DNA from: Sympetrum striolatum
Taxonomy: Eukaryota > Arthropoda > Insecta > Odonata > Libellulidae
Direction: 5' to 3'
Assembly (NCBI GenBank): GCA_947579665.1
Contig: OX388345.1
Coordinates: 33,571,849 to 33,635,848 of the forward strand
DNA: 64,000 nucleotides
Position numbers and translations under genes: made by a program. Each line of letters opens with the position of its first letter. The first letter of the stretch is position 1. This document shows positions 1 to 10,685 of this stretch, piece after piece. The notes beneath the pieces were generated by a model that saw only the letters and a list, made by a program, of their open reading frames with translations, did no database searches and had not been told where the DNA came from.

Positions 1-790
1 CATAGATAACAGTAGTAAAGTAAATGAGTTCATAGAAAGTAAATTATTAATCAAGTAATCAGGGTAAAAGGTTAGAAGGGAATAGATTTTTACAGGATCC
101 AGTACTCTTAAGGAAATGGTGAAAAAATGTTTTAAGGGACTGATATGAAGCCAGTAATAACAGCATAATAATATAAAATGAACAAAGAGTTGAAGATATT
201 AGACCATGCATGTTAAATGGTGAAAATGAAATGGCTCTGCATAATATGATGGAATAAAGCAATGGGTGTTGATGAGAATAAAGTTGAAATCATTAATAAC
301 CTGTGGGGAAAAGTTAAGAAATATTTATATGATTTATGTGGGAAAATATATGATGAAAAAGGTGGCTAGGGATTTCACCAAGTTACATTGAATTGGAACA
401 CTTTATATTATGTTTATTTATTTCATGTTCCTGCAATTAATTTAGTATATTCAATCATAAGCTACGAATTTTGTTTTTTTATTGTAATTCTTTATTGTTT
501 TTATCATTATTGTAATTTGGTAAATGGGTTTCATGACCCGTAATAAACTATTATTATTCATCCTAATTTCATCACAGAATAAAAATGATGCTATTGAATG
601 TTGGGATTAGTGTGCAATTGGTTTAATATTTCTCGCAGAAAATGTTATTCTAAGGGCCATGAATTGAAGGATTGAGGGAAATATTAAGTGGAAATCAGAG
701 AACATCAGCTCATACTGGTTTGAGTTGACAAATCGATTGTTATGGGAAAGATAAAAACAAGGGATAATAATAATATCCCAAGTAGCAGAC
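1..790. other. AT-rich non-coding sequence
   Basis: Only short ORFs of random character occur here, and no repeat or splice structure stands out. Runs of T and simple AT-rich sequence dominate around 420-560. No gene is supported. Confidence 0.5.
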
Positions 791-945
791 AATGTTGTAT
801 GGATATCCAGATATGGTTACCAATATCCCAGAGACGTTAGGTCGAATCTGTAACATTCTATGGATATTCTATAGATATTGTAACGCAATATCCAAACGAG
901 GATATCCGTGGAATATTCATGTAACATTTATGGAGAACCACGAGC
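790..945. repeat. Left cluster of TGGATAT/ATATCC repeats
   Basis: Many short copies of GGATAT and its complement ATATCC lie in about 150 bp, for example TATGGATATCC near 798, AATATCC near 824, ATGGATATTC near 864 and GAGGATATCC near 898. The same motif is clustered again at 4,330-4,540, on the other side of the DUF4806 gene. Such paired subterminal clusters often serve as transposase binding sites; that role is inferred here. Confidence 0.6.
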
Positions 946-1551
946 TTCTGTGTATGTTTTATTCGATATTAAGCTCTAGAAAATTAATTTGTAAGTAAGA
1001 TATTTCTTTTATTTCGCTAGGTCAGGGTAAATATTCTCCTTTCTAAAATGCATCGTGACGACTTTTAATTGTAAAATTTAGGTAAAATTCTCTTGAGTTT
1101 CGTGAAAGAATAATGGCTGCCGTCTAACCTCCATTTCGTCGTTTACCGATATGCGGCGCTAATGTATCTAGCCAGAATTCGACGCGGAACCTCCACGATG
1201 CATGTGCTCTCGTTACTCTACCTTAGGTACGATAACCCTTCGTTTGTGCATTTATCCTCGCTACTTCAGTCTTTCATTATCACGTTCACGACAGTTCTCT
1301 TTAGGACTTCCATTACTCATTTTCATATCCTCTCCATTCCTTGTTTCATATACCATACATATTGTTTTCATTTCATATTTTTCATTTAGACCTCTTTATT
1401 TTATTTTTCATTTAGACTTTCATTTGCTGTTTCGATCCCTTGCGTTAAGCACAGTTTCGATACTAAATATTATATTCCGTCTGAGGAGGATCTTCATATC
1501 AAGCGTTGCTGCGTTGGACCAGCGTTGCTGATCATCCTTGTTGGATTCACA

Positions 1552-3920
1552 GGTAAGGTTTGCTTTATTTAGTCAAAATCTGTTAATATCATGTGTTTGC
1601 ATTAATATTTGCTATATTTCGTTACAAATAACCATTAGTATTTAAAATAAGCTTTTTGGAAAGTACAGGCCGCTACGTGTCGAATTAACTTCTCGGAATT
1701 CCAGCTAAGCTCTTCCCCAGTGCACGTTGCTGTAATATTGTTCGAATGAAATGCATTCTCACCAAAAGAGTTGTTCAATGTGTAATTTTACGTAAAGTTC
1801 TGCGATTGCGACGATTTAGTTATCGATGCACAGTGCTACCTTCAATCTAACGTATTTGTATCAGTTATTCGTTGTCGTGTTTGCATTAAGATATGATATA
1901 TTTCGTTGCAAATATCCCCATGTATTTAAAATAAGTTCTTTGGAAAGCAAAGGCCACCACCATTCGAATTAATTTCTCGGAATTCCAACTAAATGAAACT
2001 TCGAATGAAATATATTCTCACCAACTTCGAATGAAATGTATTCTCACCTAAAGAGTTGTTCAATATGTAATTTTATGTCAAATTCTGCGATTGCTATTTT
2101 CAACTATAGTTTTAACTATATTCAAATCATTTGATTCTGTTGCGTGCCTACTTAATTAAGCCTGTCTGCTTGACATTTTGCCAGAAGTTGGATCATAACA
2201 GCTGCATAGTATGTATTTATCTCAATTGATTTCTTGTAAATAAACTATATATGTGATTTACTCAAAGATGATGATTAAAATGAATGCTATAAGTTATTAA
2301 ATATTGATGCTCCATTCCAGAAACACCATGTGGATTATTGTTCACTTTTTAGTTGAACAAGGCCTTGCTGTTGTACCATTGTGTTGGTGCAGTAATGGCG
2401 AATGCCGGTGGCCCGATCGCAAGGAAAGGGAGCCTATAAAAAGCCTGGTGGAAAGGAAGGCCAATCTGAAAGATTCTTGGCTAACATACAACGCCAGGGC
2501 ACTTGGTAACACATTTTATGGTGAATAAAATTCTAACAATAATTCATTTTCTTGAAACCTTCAAATCTGCATGCCTGTTAAGGTGTAACTGTGCATGTTA
2601 TTGTGGATGATTTTGCTGCAACATATCTATGAATGAGTGAGCCTCATGTAATGGACATTAAACTATACATTATTAACTTAAATGTCTCAGATTGTTTTAA
2701 AATAATTAAGGGGGCAATATTTGTTTAAGGTGAGATCATCAGAGAAATATTACTTTCAGGAATTTCATTAATATAATTTCTTTTATTTTCAAATTTTTAT
2801 AGACAGTCTTTATAGCACGCAATAAATGTGAACTTGCCGAAACTACAAGCGACTTAAATTCGGAGCCTGAATGCGGCAAAGGCAAAAGAAAGATATGCCA
2901 TATTGAGTGGAGCTCAGAGAGAGAGGAAGAAAACAGAAGCTGTGCTGATGTGGCTGAAGGATTCCCTATGCCACCAACTCTGGGGAAGACTGAATCTGAA
3001 AAAGTCGGGGGAAATCTGGTTCCTCTTCAGCCGATGCTCTCAGGGAAGATGGGAAAAATTCATGTAGGTTTTTCAATATGTAAATCAGTGTGCATGACCT
3101 ATCACTTATTGCAGCTATAGTAAATGTACTTTCAACTTGCAGGGTTTGAAGGTGCTAAGGACACTCATGTTTATAAAACATACACTAGTGGATGTAAGCA
3201 AGTGGCTGAGTGCTCTAGAGGCACCTGTTTCTGGTTCGAGTGGTGATGCAGCAGCTGGGGAGGTAGCAACTTCACTCCTAGGATCTTACCCTATTGTGAC
3301 GCAGATACAATTAGAGGAGGAGAAGAAACTGCAGGATTAGCCTTACAGGAAGCAATTGGTAAGAAATTAATTTCATATTTGTTGTGTTTTAGTAGCTTTC
3401 ATTACTATAGGTGGCTGTAGTGTTTACTGTATGTCTTTTCTTTTATAGGTTTCAGAGTTTAGAATAATTGGCGGAGACTCTGCAATAGATTTAACTAGAA
3501 TGATATCGTGGGCAATGATCACAGATGTTGTGGCTGCGGAATATAGCTGGCAAGGATTCAAGAAGAAGGTCTTTTACAAACTCCTGCTGAAGGAGTGCTA
3601 TTTGGTATGTAGAGAAGGATCTTTTTACTCAACACATCACATGTAAAAGTGTTAAGTACATAGAAGTCAAAACAGCAAATGTGAAAGTGTGCATGTTGAA
3701 CAAATTATTTGAGTGCTTCAATATATATTCAAGAATATAAATGGTGAATTTGGATTAATTACTGTTTAACATTACAGATGCAGTTAGGCAGTCTAAATGG
3801 GGCTCAACGACTGATAAGGAGGTAGAAACATATGTCAAAGACTGGCTGTGGCATGCGAAATTCCCTATTGGAGGGAGTGTCAATATTTCAGAAAAGGAAA
3901 ATGTAACCTATAATGATTAA
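1552..3920 (+). pseudogene. DUF4806-family protein gene, probably inactivated
   Basis: A non-coding first exon ends at 1552 (CACAG|GTAAGG). Coding exons are read as 2321-2505 (ATG at 2328), 2807-3063, 3143-3358, 3449-3604 and one starting near 3778 and ending at TAA 3918-3920; AATAAA overlaps the stop. The start MWIIVHFL resembles the opening of many insect DUF4806 proteins. FRIIGGDSAIDLTRMISWAM and the later TTDKEVETYVKDWL match the C-terminal DUF4806 core as I know the family. Two lesions are visible. TAG at 3338-3340 interrupts EEEKKLQD|PYRKQL inside the domain. The join 3604/3778 is out of phase by one base for AVRQSKWG, although an acceptor eight bases downstream (CAG|TCT) would restore frame. 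The molecular function of the family is unknown. It could be a live gene with alternative splicing (a GT at 3263 would skip the TAG) or a decayed copy; decay seems likelier. Confidence 0.65.
1593..2095 (+). repeat. Diverged tandem duplication, period about 284 bp
   Basis: A unit starting GTGTTTGCATTA at 1593 recurs at 1877. Both copies share TATTTAAAATAAG, TCTCGGAATTCCA, CGAATGAAAT, TTCTCACC and AAGAGTTGTTCAAT, and end near CTGCGATTGC at about 1808 and 2094. The second copy carries an extra internal duplication of about 30 bp around CTTCGAATGAAATRTATTCTCACC (1995-2050). It lies in the first intron of the DUF4806 gene. Confidence 0.8.
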
Positions 3921-4324
3921 TAAATCTATTATTTATTATAAATCCAGTATTATTATTCTTATTTCTTTTTGATCCTGGTTCAATACCAAATTACTGATAA
4001 AATGGTTGTTAGACCACTTAAAATGTTAGTGAATAAATAAGGATTTCCTATAGTCAGTGAATTATAGTGGTTGATATTTCATTTAAAGTCAAGGTTGGAC
4101 CTTAAAGATACAAACACTTTATTTGTTGTTTTGTAAACATTTAAATTGCTGTTTTAAGTGTATCTTTACTTATAATGAATGGTGAGTGTACATGAAGGTG
4201 TACACTTAATGAATAGTGCGGTAAAGGAGTAAAAGAGTGACATTGAATGAAATTAAAGAAAAAGTATTTTTCCTCATCTATTAAATATATATACACCTAT
4301 AAGTAGGGGTGGATTTTTTTTTTT

Positions 4325-4545
4325 TTGGTGTCCTGGATATTGTATGGATATCCATCTGACTGCGGTTAAATGTTGTATGGATGTTAGTCCTGGATATTGT
4401 GGGGATCTCCACAAGTGGGAACTTCGGATATCCTGTGGATATCTATGCAAGGTTACATTGATATTGTGGATATTGTATGGATATTATGAAAGTTACTTTC
4501 TAACATTTTCTGGATATTGTATGGATATCATTCTGCTACTTGGGA
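4325..4545. repeat. Right cluster of TGGATATTGTATGGATATCC repeats
   Basis: The motif CTGGATATTGTATGGATATC occurs almost intact near 4333 and 4510, with shortened versions between them (TGTTGTATGGATGT, CTGGATATTGTGGGG, CGGATATCCTGTGGATATC, TGTGGATATTGTATGGATAT). It is the counterpart of the cluster at 790-945. Together they bracket the DUF4806 gene. Confidence 0.75.
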
Positions 4546-4639
4546 TACGTCTTTTATTAGGGTGAAATTGGGACTTGTAAGTCTTTTATTACATCTAATC
4601 CTTAGGGATGAAATTGGAATACTTTAGAACAAAGCCTGA

Positions 4640-5625
4640 ATTTAAGAAGGGAGGAAGTGCATGTTTTGTTGATTATGAAAAGGCTTTCCAAATAATTCAA
4701 TGGCAAAAATAGGTTGGACTGGAAAGATAGGAGATTGACGTGAAATCTGAAATAAAACTGTGCAGATTAGGATAGCTAATGGGGAATCAGAATAGAGTTA
4801 GGAAGGAAGTAAACAAGGCTGTCCTTCATCACCATAAATTTTAAATGTATGTATATACAGTTGCAATGGTTAAAGGATCTAGTAAAAAAATAGATAAGGA
4901 TGTGAAAGTGTAACAAATTTGTGAGGTTAGTAGTAAGGTATCCAGACGATAAAACTGTTGGGTTCTATTCCAAAAAGGGTTTACTAATTAATTCACTAGT
5001 CTCTAAATGCTAAATCAAGAGAGTTTGCAGTAGAAATTAATGCTATGAGATTCGTTAAAGGAAAGAAAGCTAAGTTAATAATGGGAACATATTAGAATGA
5101 GTGTTGAAATTCTCTTGCTTGGATAATGTTCCTTCTTGGGTTGGAAAATGCAAAGATTGGCCTTGAAAAGGAATAGCTTTGGTTAAAGGAAGCCATCGAG
5201 TGAAGGGAATCAATAACTAGAGGAATCAGGAAAAGATTGGTATAATTCCTAATAAATTATTTGTATGGAGTGTTTTTCTAAATGGAAAAAAATTGGAAGC
5301 CTTCAATGTGTGGTTCTGATATAGAATGTAAAATATAAGTTGAATTTATAAGAAAACAAACATATAGGTACTAGATATGGTTGATGGAAAGGGAGTTTTT
5401 AATTGAAATAATCAAGCATTGACAGAGGAAATAGGTGGGTCAAAGTTTGAGAGGAGAGGGCTGCTAAAGAAAGTAATTGAGGGTAAAATGCAAGGAAAAA
5501 ATCAGAAAGGAAGACTAAGTGAAAGATGACATGAAGGATGGAATATGTTACGAAGAAGCACAAAAATGAAACCAAATAGGGAATATTGAGGCACATAAAC
5601 CTACTGGAGGGGAGAAAACTTGCTT
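4640..5625 (+). mobile_element. Decayed LINE reverse-transcriptase fragment
   Basis: Broken reading frames carry non-LTR reverse-transcriptase hallmarks in order: CFVDYEKAF near 4660 (RT motif with D), a GCPSSP box near 4820, and a degraded active-site region around 4945 (YPDDKTV in place of the usual YADD-type box). A KCK..KGIALVK block near 5150 and a VIEGKMQGKNQKGR block near 5480 follow. Stops and frameshifts occur throughout, so it cannot encode an enzyme. The same LINE family is represented at 30,425-30,645 and 60,946-61,945. The long ORF on the opposite strand at 5399-5596 is antisense to this fragment and is not a gene. Confidence 0.8.
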
Positions 5626-5629
5626 ATGT

Positions 5630-6680
5630 TGATCAATTGTAACAGATATATTTAACAGCCTTATCTCACATCTTTCTGAATAAGTGCATCTTGTTTATGA
5701 CCCAGAACTCGAAACAACCCAGAACCCAACCTTTTATTTTCTATATTTTAAGTTACACATTTTTTAAATTGTTTCCATAACATTTTTAAAAGTTTTTGGT
5801 GGGTCTTCGAAAACCTGTAAAAATGCTATTGTAGAAAAAAAGAATGCTTATTCATTGCCTCAAATTTTCCTTCCCAAGTGCAGAAAGGAACTGGTACTCC
5901 TTCCAATTGCCTTACTTTACTTGTATCAGAAATTTTGCAAGAGTTACAAATTAAACTGATGGTGTGACAGTACGCAATGTACGTGATGGTGATTTATCAT
6001 CTGAAGGTACTAACATTTTCTCTTATAAGAAGTGATATTATTTGCTTATGGTGGTGCATTTCATGGATTTACTCTTTGGATATCACTCTTTCTTTCTTCA
6101 GTACAACTCATTTGGTACATCCAACACCATGCAGAAATATTGTGCCGGAAAATGATGGATAAATAATTTCAAGCATAATTTTTAAATTCTGCTATCCAAG
6201 GGAATTATCATGTAGTATTGAAACACCATATATATGAATAAATATACATACTTATAAAAAATTATTTAGAGAAGATTTAATTAGAAACAACATGAAATTA
6301 TAAATATTAGTCCAAGAGGCCTATATGGTAAACAAACATTGCTCTAAGATAAAATAATTAAAAGTTTTATCATAAATTTTCACATACAAATGATTTCTAG
6401 CTCTAATTTACACAACATTAGCATTTATAATTAAATTCTCCTACATTCAATTCATTTAAACATATAATACATTAAATTTTATATTTATCAAATGAAGATA
6501 ATCAGGTTAGTGCTCTCTGACTTATAGTCATTTGGGATAGTATAAGTAGATTTAAGAAATTCTGCTTGGAAGAGGTTGAGACAAAATCTATTCATGAATA
6601 TGCACCATTTACAAAAAATAGAGGTAACACAAGAAAACCTAGCCAATTTTAAGTAGAAATAAATAGATTTATCACATTTG
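5630..6680. other. AT-rich intergenic sequence
   Basis: I see no coding similarity or structured repeat. The stretch is strongly AT-rich and holds the 3' flank of the minus-strand gene that ends at 6689. Confidence 0.45.
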
Positions 6681-6688
6681 CTGTAACA

Positions 6689-7513
6689 TCACTTGATGGT
6701 GACTAAGGACAAACACCTTTCAGAACCAGTCACACTATTATCAACAGTGATAGATGATATTGACGTAGCACTACTTCGGGATGCATCACTAGATTTAAAA
6801 GTTAAGACCAAAGAATCCAGCTTACATATGAGCAAATCTAACGAAGACTCTTCCAAATCTTGCAGGTCGTTACCTATACTGAATTTGATGTTTGCTTGCT
6901 TTTTGCGACCAAACCATCGATCCGTCCATTGGAATGGGTTTGCCTTTTCTCTCAAGTGAATTATATTTTTCCAGCTACTGCTTGGAGTGGTATGGCTCAC
7001 ATCCTCAACATTACTAGAAAATTTTACATCTTTGGTCGATAAAAATTTCTTTCTACATTTTTGGAGATCACAGGCTGTTTCACAATTCTTTATGTTCACA
7101 GCTAAAAAATAAATTTACCTATGTTGAAAGGCTACATATAAGAAATTGATTCAAGTAAATTCAAACCATTCACTTATAAGCTAGTTTTCAAATAAGTGTA
7201 TATTCATTGATAGTCTCACCATCAGAAGACGCATTCCTTGCTGAGGGCTCAACTAAAATATTGCTCCACGAGTAACTCTCTTCATCACCGTTATCGTTGT
7301 TACATTCAGAGATTTCTAAAATGTCACCTTTGGAATGACAGCTGAAAAGTAACTTTATACATCAAATTATCGAAGGGAAAAGTTGATATTAATATAAAAT
7401 AATTCTTACCAACTGCGTAATCCATAAATTGATAAAGCAACCAATAAAAGAATTAAAACTATGACTAAGAATGGAAATACATTACGGTTTGTTACAAATT
7501 TTAGAAAATCCAT
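6689..7513 (-). CDS. Unrecognised single-pass membrane protein
   Basis: Three exons join in frame on the minus strand: 7513-7410 (ATG at 7513), 7341-7220 and 7101-6689 (stop TGA). Introns start GTAAGA and GTGAGA and end in CAG and TAG. The product is 212 aa. Residues about 10-31 (NVFPFLVIVLILLLVALSIY) form one hydrophobic segment near the N terminus, followed by a cysteine pair, so a small anchored protein with a hydrophilic tail is expected. The tail is rich in Ser, Lys and acidic residues; it contains a cysteine-bearing stretch (CETACDLQKCRKK) and a WTDRWFGRKK basic-aromatic patch. I do not recognise the family. It is transcribed divergently from POP5. Exon phases (2, then 1) fit exactly, which supports a real gene. 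Confidence 0.7.
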
Positions 7514-7966
7514 TCTTTAGAAAACTATCTGGCGAAGAATATTCTAGATTACTTTCTACAAAACCACATATATTTATAATCAAATGAATATATTTCAATT
7601 CTGAACAAGTTTTGCTAATTTCTCCAAAATAATATCCGAGTGCACTGCAGAAGAATTATTTCACTGCCGCCCTGCATTTGAATAGGATAGAAGAACCATG
7701 AAAATGACGCCCTCTGCGCGTGATCTGACCGCTACATATTCGAAACGTCAAGGCATATTTACGTTTCAAGACTATTTTGCTTAAATATCATGAAATCCAG
7801 CAAAAATGATATTTCCGAAGTTTTGATATTGTTAGGTGATATTATCTCTTTTTCTCATTTGATTAACTAACTATTGCGTTCAATAACGTAGAAATGTGTT
7901 ATTCCAGAACGCTGGATGATTTTCAATTGTAGCACCTACGGTATGAATCTTGATAACTGAGGGACC
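7514..7966. promoter_or_regulatory. Divergent promoter region between membrane-protein gene and POP5
   Basis: The start codons at 7513 (minus) and 7967 (plus) are 453 bp apart, so both promoters must lie here unless 5' UTR introns extend further. The middle part (7,665-7,760) is richer in G+C and CpG than its surroundings. No TATA box at a convincing distance was seen. Confidence 0.5.
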
Positions 7967-8732
7967 ATGGTTAGGTACAAAAACAGGTTGGTTATAGAGT
8001 ATGAAATCATGACATCGGTGTGTAGCAATTTGAGGTAATTGCAATGTAAGTTATAAAACAAATTGCCAATTTTTCGTCAGATACATTGCTGTGAGAGTGG
8101 ATCCAGTGGATCTGACAGAGCATGCTCGTTTCCGATTAAACCCGTCTGATTTATATAATGCTGTGTATAATAAAATTCAACAGCTGCACGGTGACTTTGG
8201 AGTTGCTGCGACTAAAGTTGGATTATGTGGTAAGTAGTTACGAATTTATTCATTGTTTTTGGCTTTAGTACATTTTATTTGAGTTAATTGCAGCACAATT
8301 CCTAAAATGTTATTCTGACATTCCCTAAATATCATTTTACTTCAGCGAAATATTGTAATGAAATGACACGAGTTGCATTTATACGTGCAAGACATGGTCC
8401 TCATAGAATTATTGCTAGCACTTTACCATTTATAAATGAAATTGCTCAAAAAAGAGTAGCTATAAGAACCTTACACTGTGGAGCCACAATGCTTCAATGT
8501 CAAAAGTTTTTAAAGGTATGTATGTATATTTTACATTGCAATTTGTTATAAATTGTGTTTCTATGCTACGTTGTTTACAATTTACATCCTTTTAATATTT
8601 TTTCAGAAATATCAAAGAATGGAGTTAGAAAGGACTTGGATGAAAATGAATCCAACTGAAAGAGTCAAGTTGGAAGAAGAAATAATGAATTTAGGAATTC
8701 CAAGCTTGAAAAATAAATCTCGTAGAAACTAA
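7967..8732 (+). CDS. POP5: Ribonuclease P/MRP protein subunit POP5
   Basis: Four exons join in frame: 7967-8034, 8081-8229, 8346-8515 and 8607-8732 (TAA), giving 170 aa, close to the human protein (163 aa). The N terminus MVRYKNRLVIEYEI fits the usual Pop5 start. The most diagnostic segments are in exon 3: RHGPHRIIASTLPFINEI and RTLHCGATMLQCQKFL, matching the conserved core of the family. The C terminus is charged. POP5 is a protein subunit shared by nuclear RNase P (tRNA 5'-end maturation) and RNase MRP (rRNA processing), where it pairs with RPP14/Rpp20-type partners near the catalytic RNA. Donors and acceptors follow consensus (GTAATT, GTAAGT, GTATGT; all acceptors end in CAG). Introns are 46, 116 and 91 bp. 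All residues I would expect in the core are present, so the gene looks functional. Confidence 0.95.
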
Positions 8733-10580
8733 AACATTTCTCTTTTCCCTTCTCATAATTTATTACTACAGAATAGTTATATGTTGTTCTGCCTATATAT
8801 ATATATATGCCTGTATAAAAATCGAAAGTTAGCCGACTTCGGTCTTAAACCCTGAAATGATATTTTTGATACACGGATACACCTTCCGCGCACACCACTC
8901 AGGAGCTCCTGTTTCTGTGATTCGCACAATTTTAAGCACTCATGAAATTAATGTGCAAGTTTTCCTTTTATTTGTGTACAAACACTGTGAATATTTTATC
9001 TTTTAAGCTATCGTTTTAAGCACTCATGAAATTTATTTTCAGTTTTGCTTTTATTTGTCTACAATTACTGAGAATAATTTATCTTAAAAGCCATCCTTGC
9101 CTAGAAAAAAATATTTGTTGAAACATATCCGTAATTTAAAATCTGACAAAGGCTTAAAACAAAAATAAGTTGCTAAAATTAGGATGTCAAAATGTTCCTA
9201 CTCTTAACCTTGATCTGCTACTATAAAAATATGCAACTTACACCTTTGGATAAACGAAAGGTATCATACAGGTCAGTAGTGCCTTTTCATTGTGATTTAC
9301 GTTTAGTTAAGCCTGTAACAGCTGGCATTTCAAAGACTGCTTATATCTTGAGTCCTTGTCTTTCCAGTCATGACCTGTTTATTCATCAACAGAATTTCTA
9401 GCTCCTCATTTCTTATGAAAACCGGGAGATAAGACTGTATTGAAGCTATTTTTCAAAACACCCATTAGAAATATTATGTAATTAATGTAACTCTAAGAAA
9501 TTTTAAGTTTCAGAGAGAATCGTACATTTAGGATTTAACTTCGGCGATTAGGGGTGCTGACGTTACTATGGCATTTACTTTTCCCTACTCGAAGAATTTC
9601 ACGTGAGAGCTCTCTTCTTGACTAATTGTTCGTTTATTTTCATCTTGAAAGCAAGAATGAATGGTGTGGGATAAACCCAAGACCTTTACGTTGGACTGTT
9701 AATACTAGCGTCCGGCAGGGATAGCCACTAGGAATTCTTCACACTATGCCCAACGCAAGATGGTTTTTGGAACTCCATATTTTAACATCAAGCATCAATC
9801 TACTATACAAGAATATACTTGTTGGTCATAAGAAATCAGGATAGGCAACTTCTGCAAATCGAATACTTCGAGATACTACAGTACTTGGTTGCAAAGAAGC
9901 AATAATGTGTTAAAACTTCCAAGAATTAGATCGGAAGTAGTAATTCTATGTAAACTATATTATTCAATCAGAAACACAATTGTATTTGCACTTAAAGATA
10001 TTCCGTCGTTGGAAATTTTTTAAAGTATATACAATTCTTCTTTAAAGAAGAAGCCCTCTAATAGCCTCATCAGATTGAGGTAATGATCAACAAACGCAAA
10101 AAAAAGAAAATTGCAATTATAAATGCACTAATATTTTGAATAGAATATGTGAAGATTTAGATGAAATACCATTGATATCTATCTTCTAAAACAACGTTTG
10201 TTTTTAATGTAAAGATTTAATGGTAATGGGGGAATCTTGGAACGAGACTATATCGTTAATGTAGTAAATAGATAAAGAGTTAGGGCAGGTTAAATCAAAA
10301 TGTGTAAAACGAACTTTCATGATACATTTATATTTCTTGATTAAGAAATTTTCAATAAATTATAAAACTAATTTGAAAGATATTGTCTTGAAAATGGCTA
10401 GCAGTAATTCAATGACTCACATCGTCCTTCAATCTATGGTTATATCATCTAAAATTAGTATTATATTTGGTATATAAGAATTACATTTTCGATTTATTTT
10501 CTATTTTAATTACCAAATAATGAAGGTTGCATAAAATATTGCAAATTTAATATAGGAGAGTTATTTAGGACAAGTAAGTT
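8733..10580. other. Intergenic sequence between POP5 and cabeza
   Basis: No coding similarity is visible in this stretch. It contains a short (TA)n run near 8,797, the tandem duplication listed separately at 8,930-9,097, and AT-rich sequence up to the cabeza promoter. Confidence 0.5.
8930..9097 (+). repeat. Diverged tandem duplication, period about 84 bp
   Basis: TTTTAAGCACTCATGAAATT begins at 8930 and again at 9014. Both copies continue through CTTTTATTTGT.TACAA, TGAATATTTTATC / GAATAATTTATC and end near AAGC.ATC. The copies differ at many positions, so the duplication is old. Confidence 0.75.
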
Positions 10581-10685
10581 TCAGTTCATTTCCACCAACT
10601 TCCGTTAGTGGCGCTGTCTAACCCACGCAATTGAATCATCTCTTCCGGGGACGCTTCTTCTTCGTGAAAGAACGCTACAGTAGAG
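10581..10685 (+). promoter_or_regulatory. Probable cabeza start site and 5' UTR
   Basis: TCAGTT at 10581-10586 matches the arthropod initiator consensus and would place the start about 100 nt before the ATG at 10686. An AT-rich TTTAATATA lies about 35-40 bp upstream. The assignment is by consensus only. Confidence 0.35.

Noticed and set aside
5399..5596. Minus-strand 65-codon ORF with hydrophobic stretches
   Set aside because: It is antisense to the LINE reverse-transcriptase fragment.
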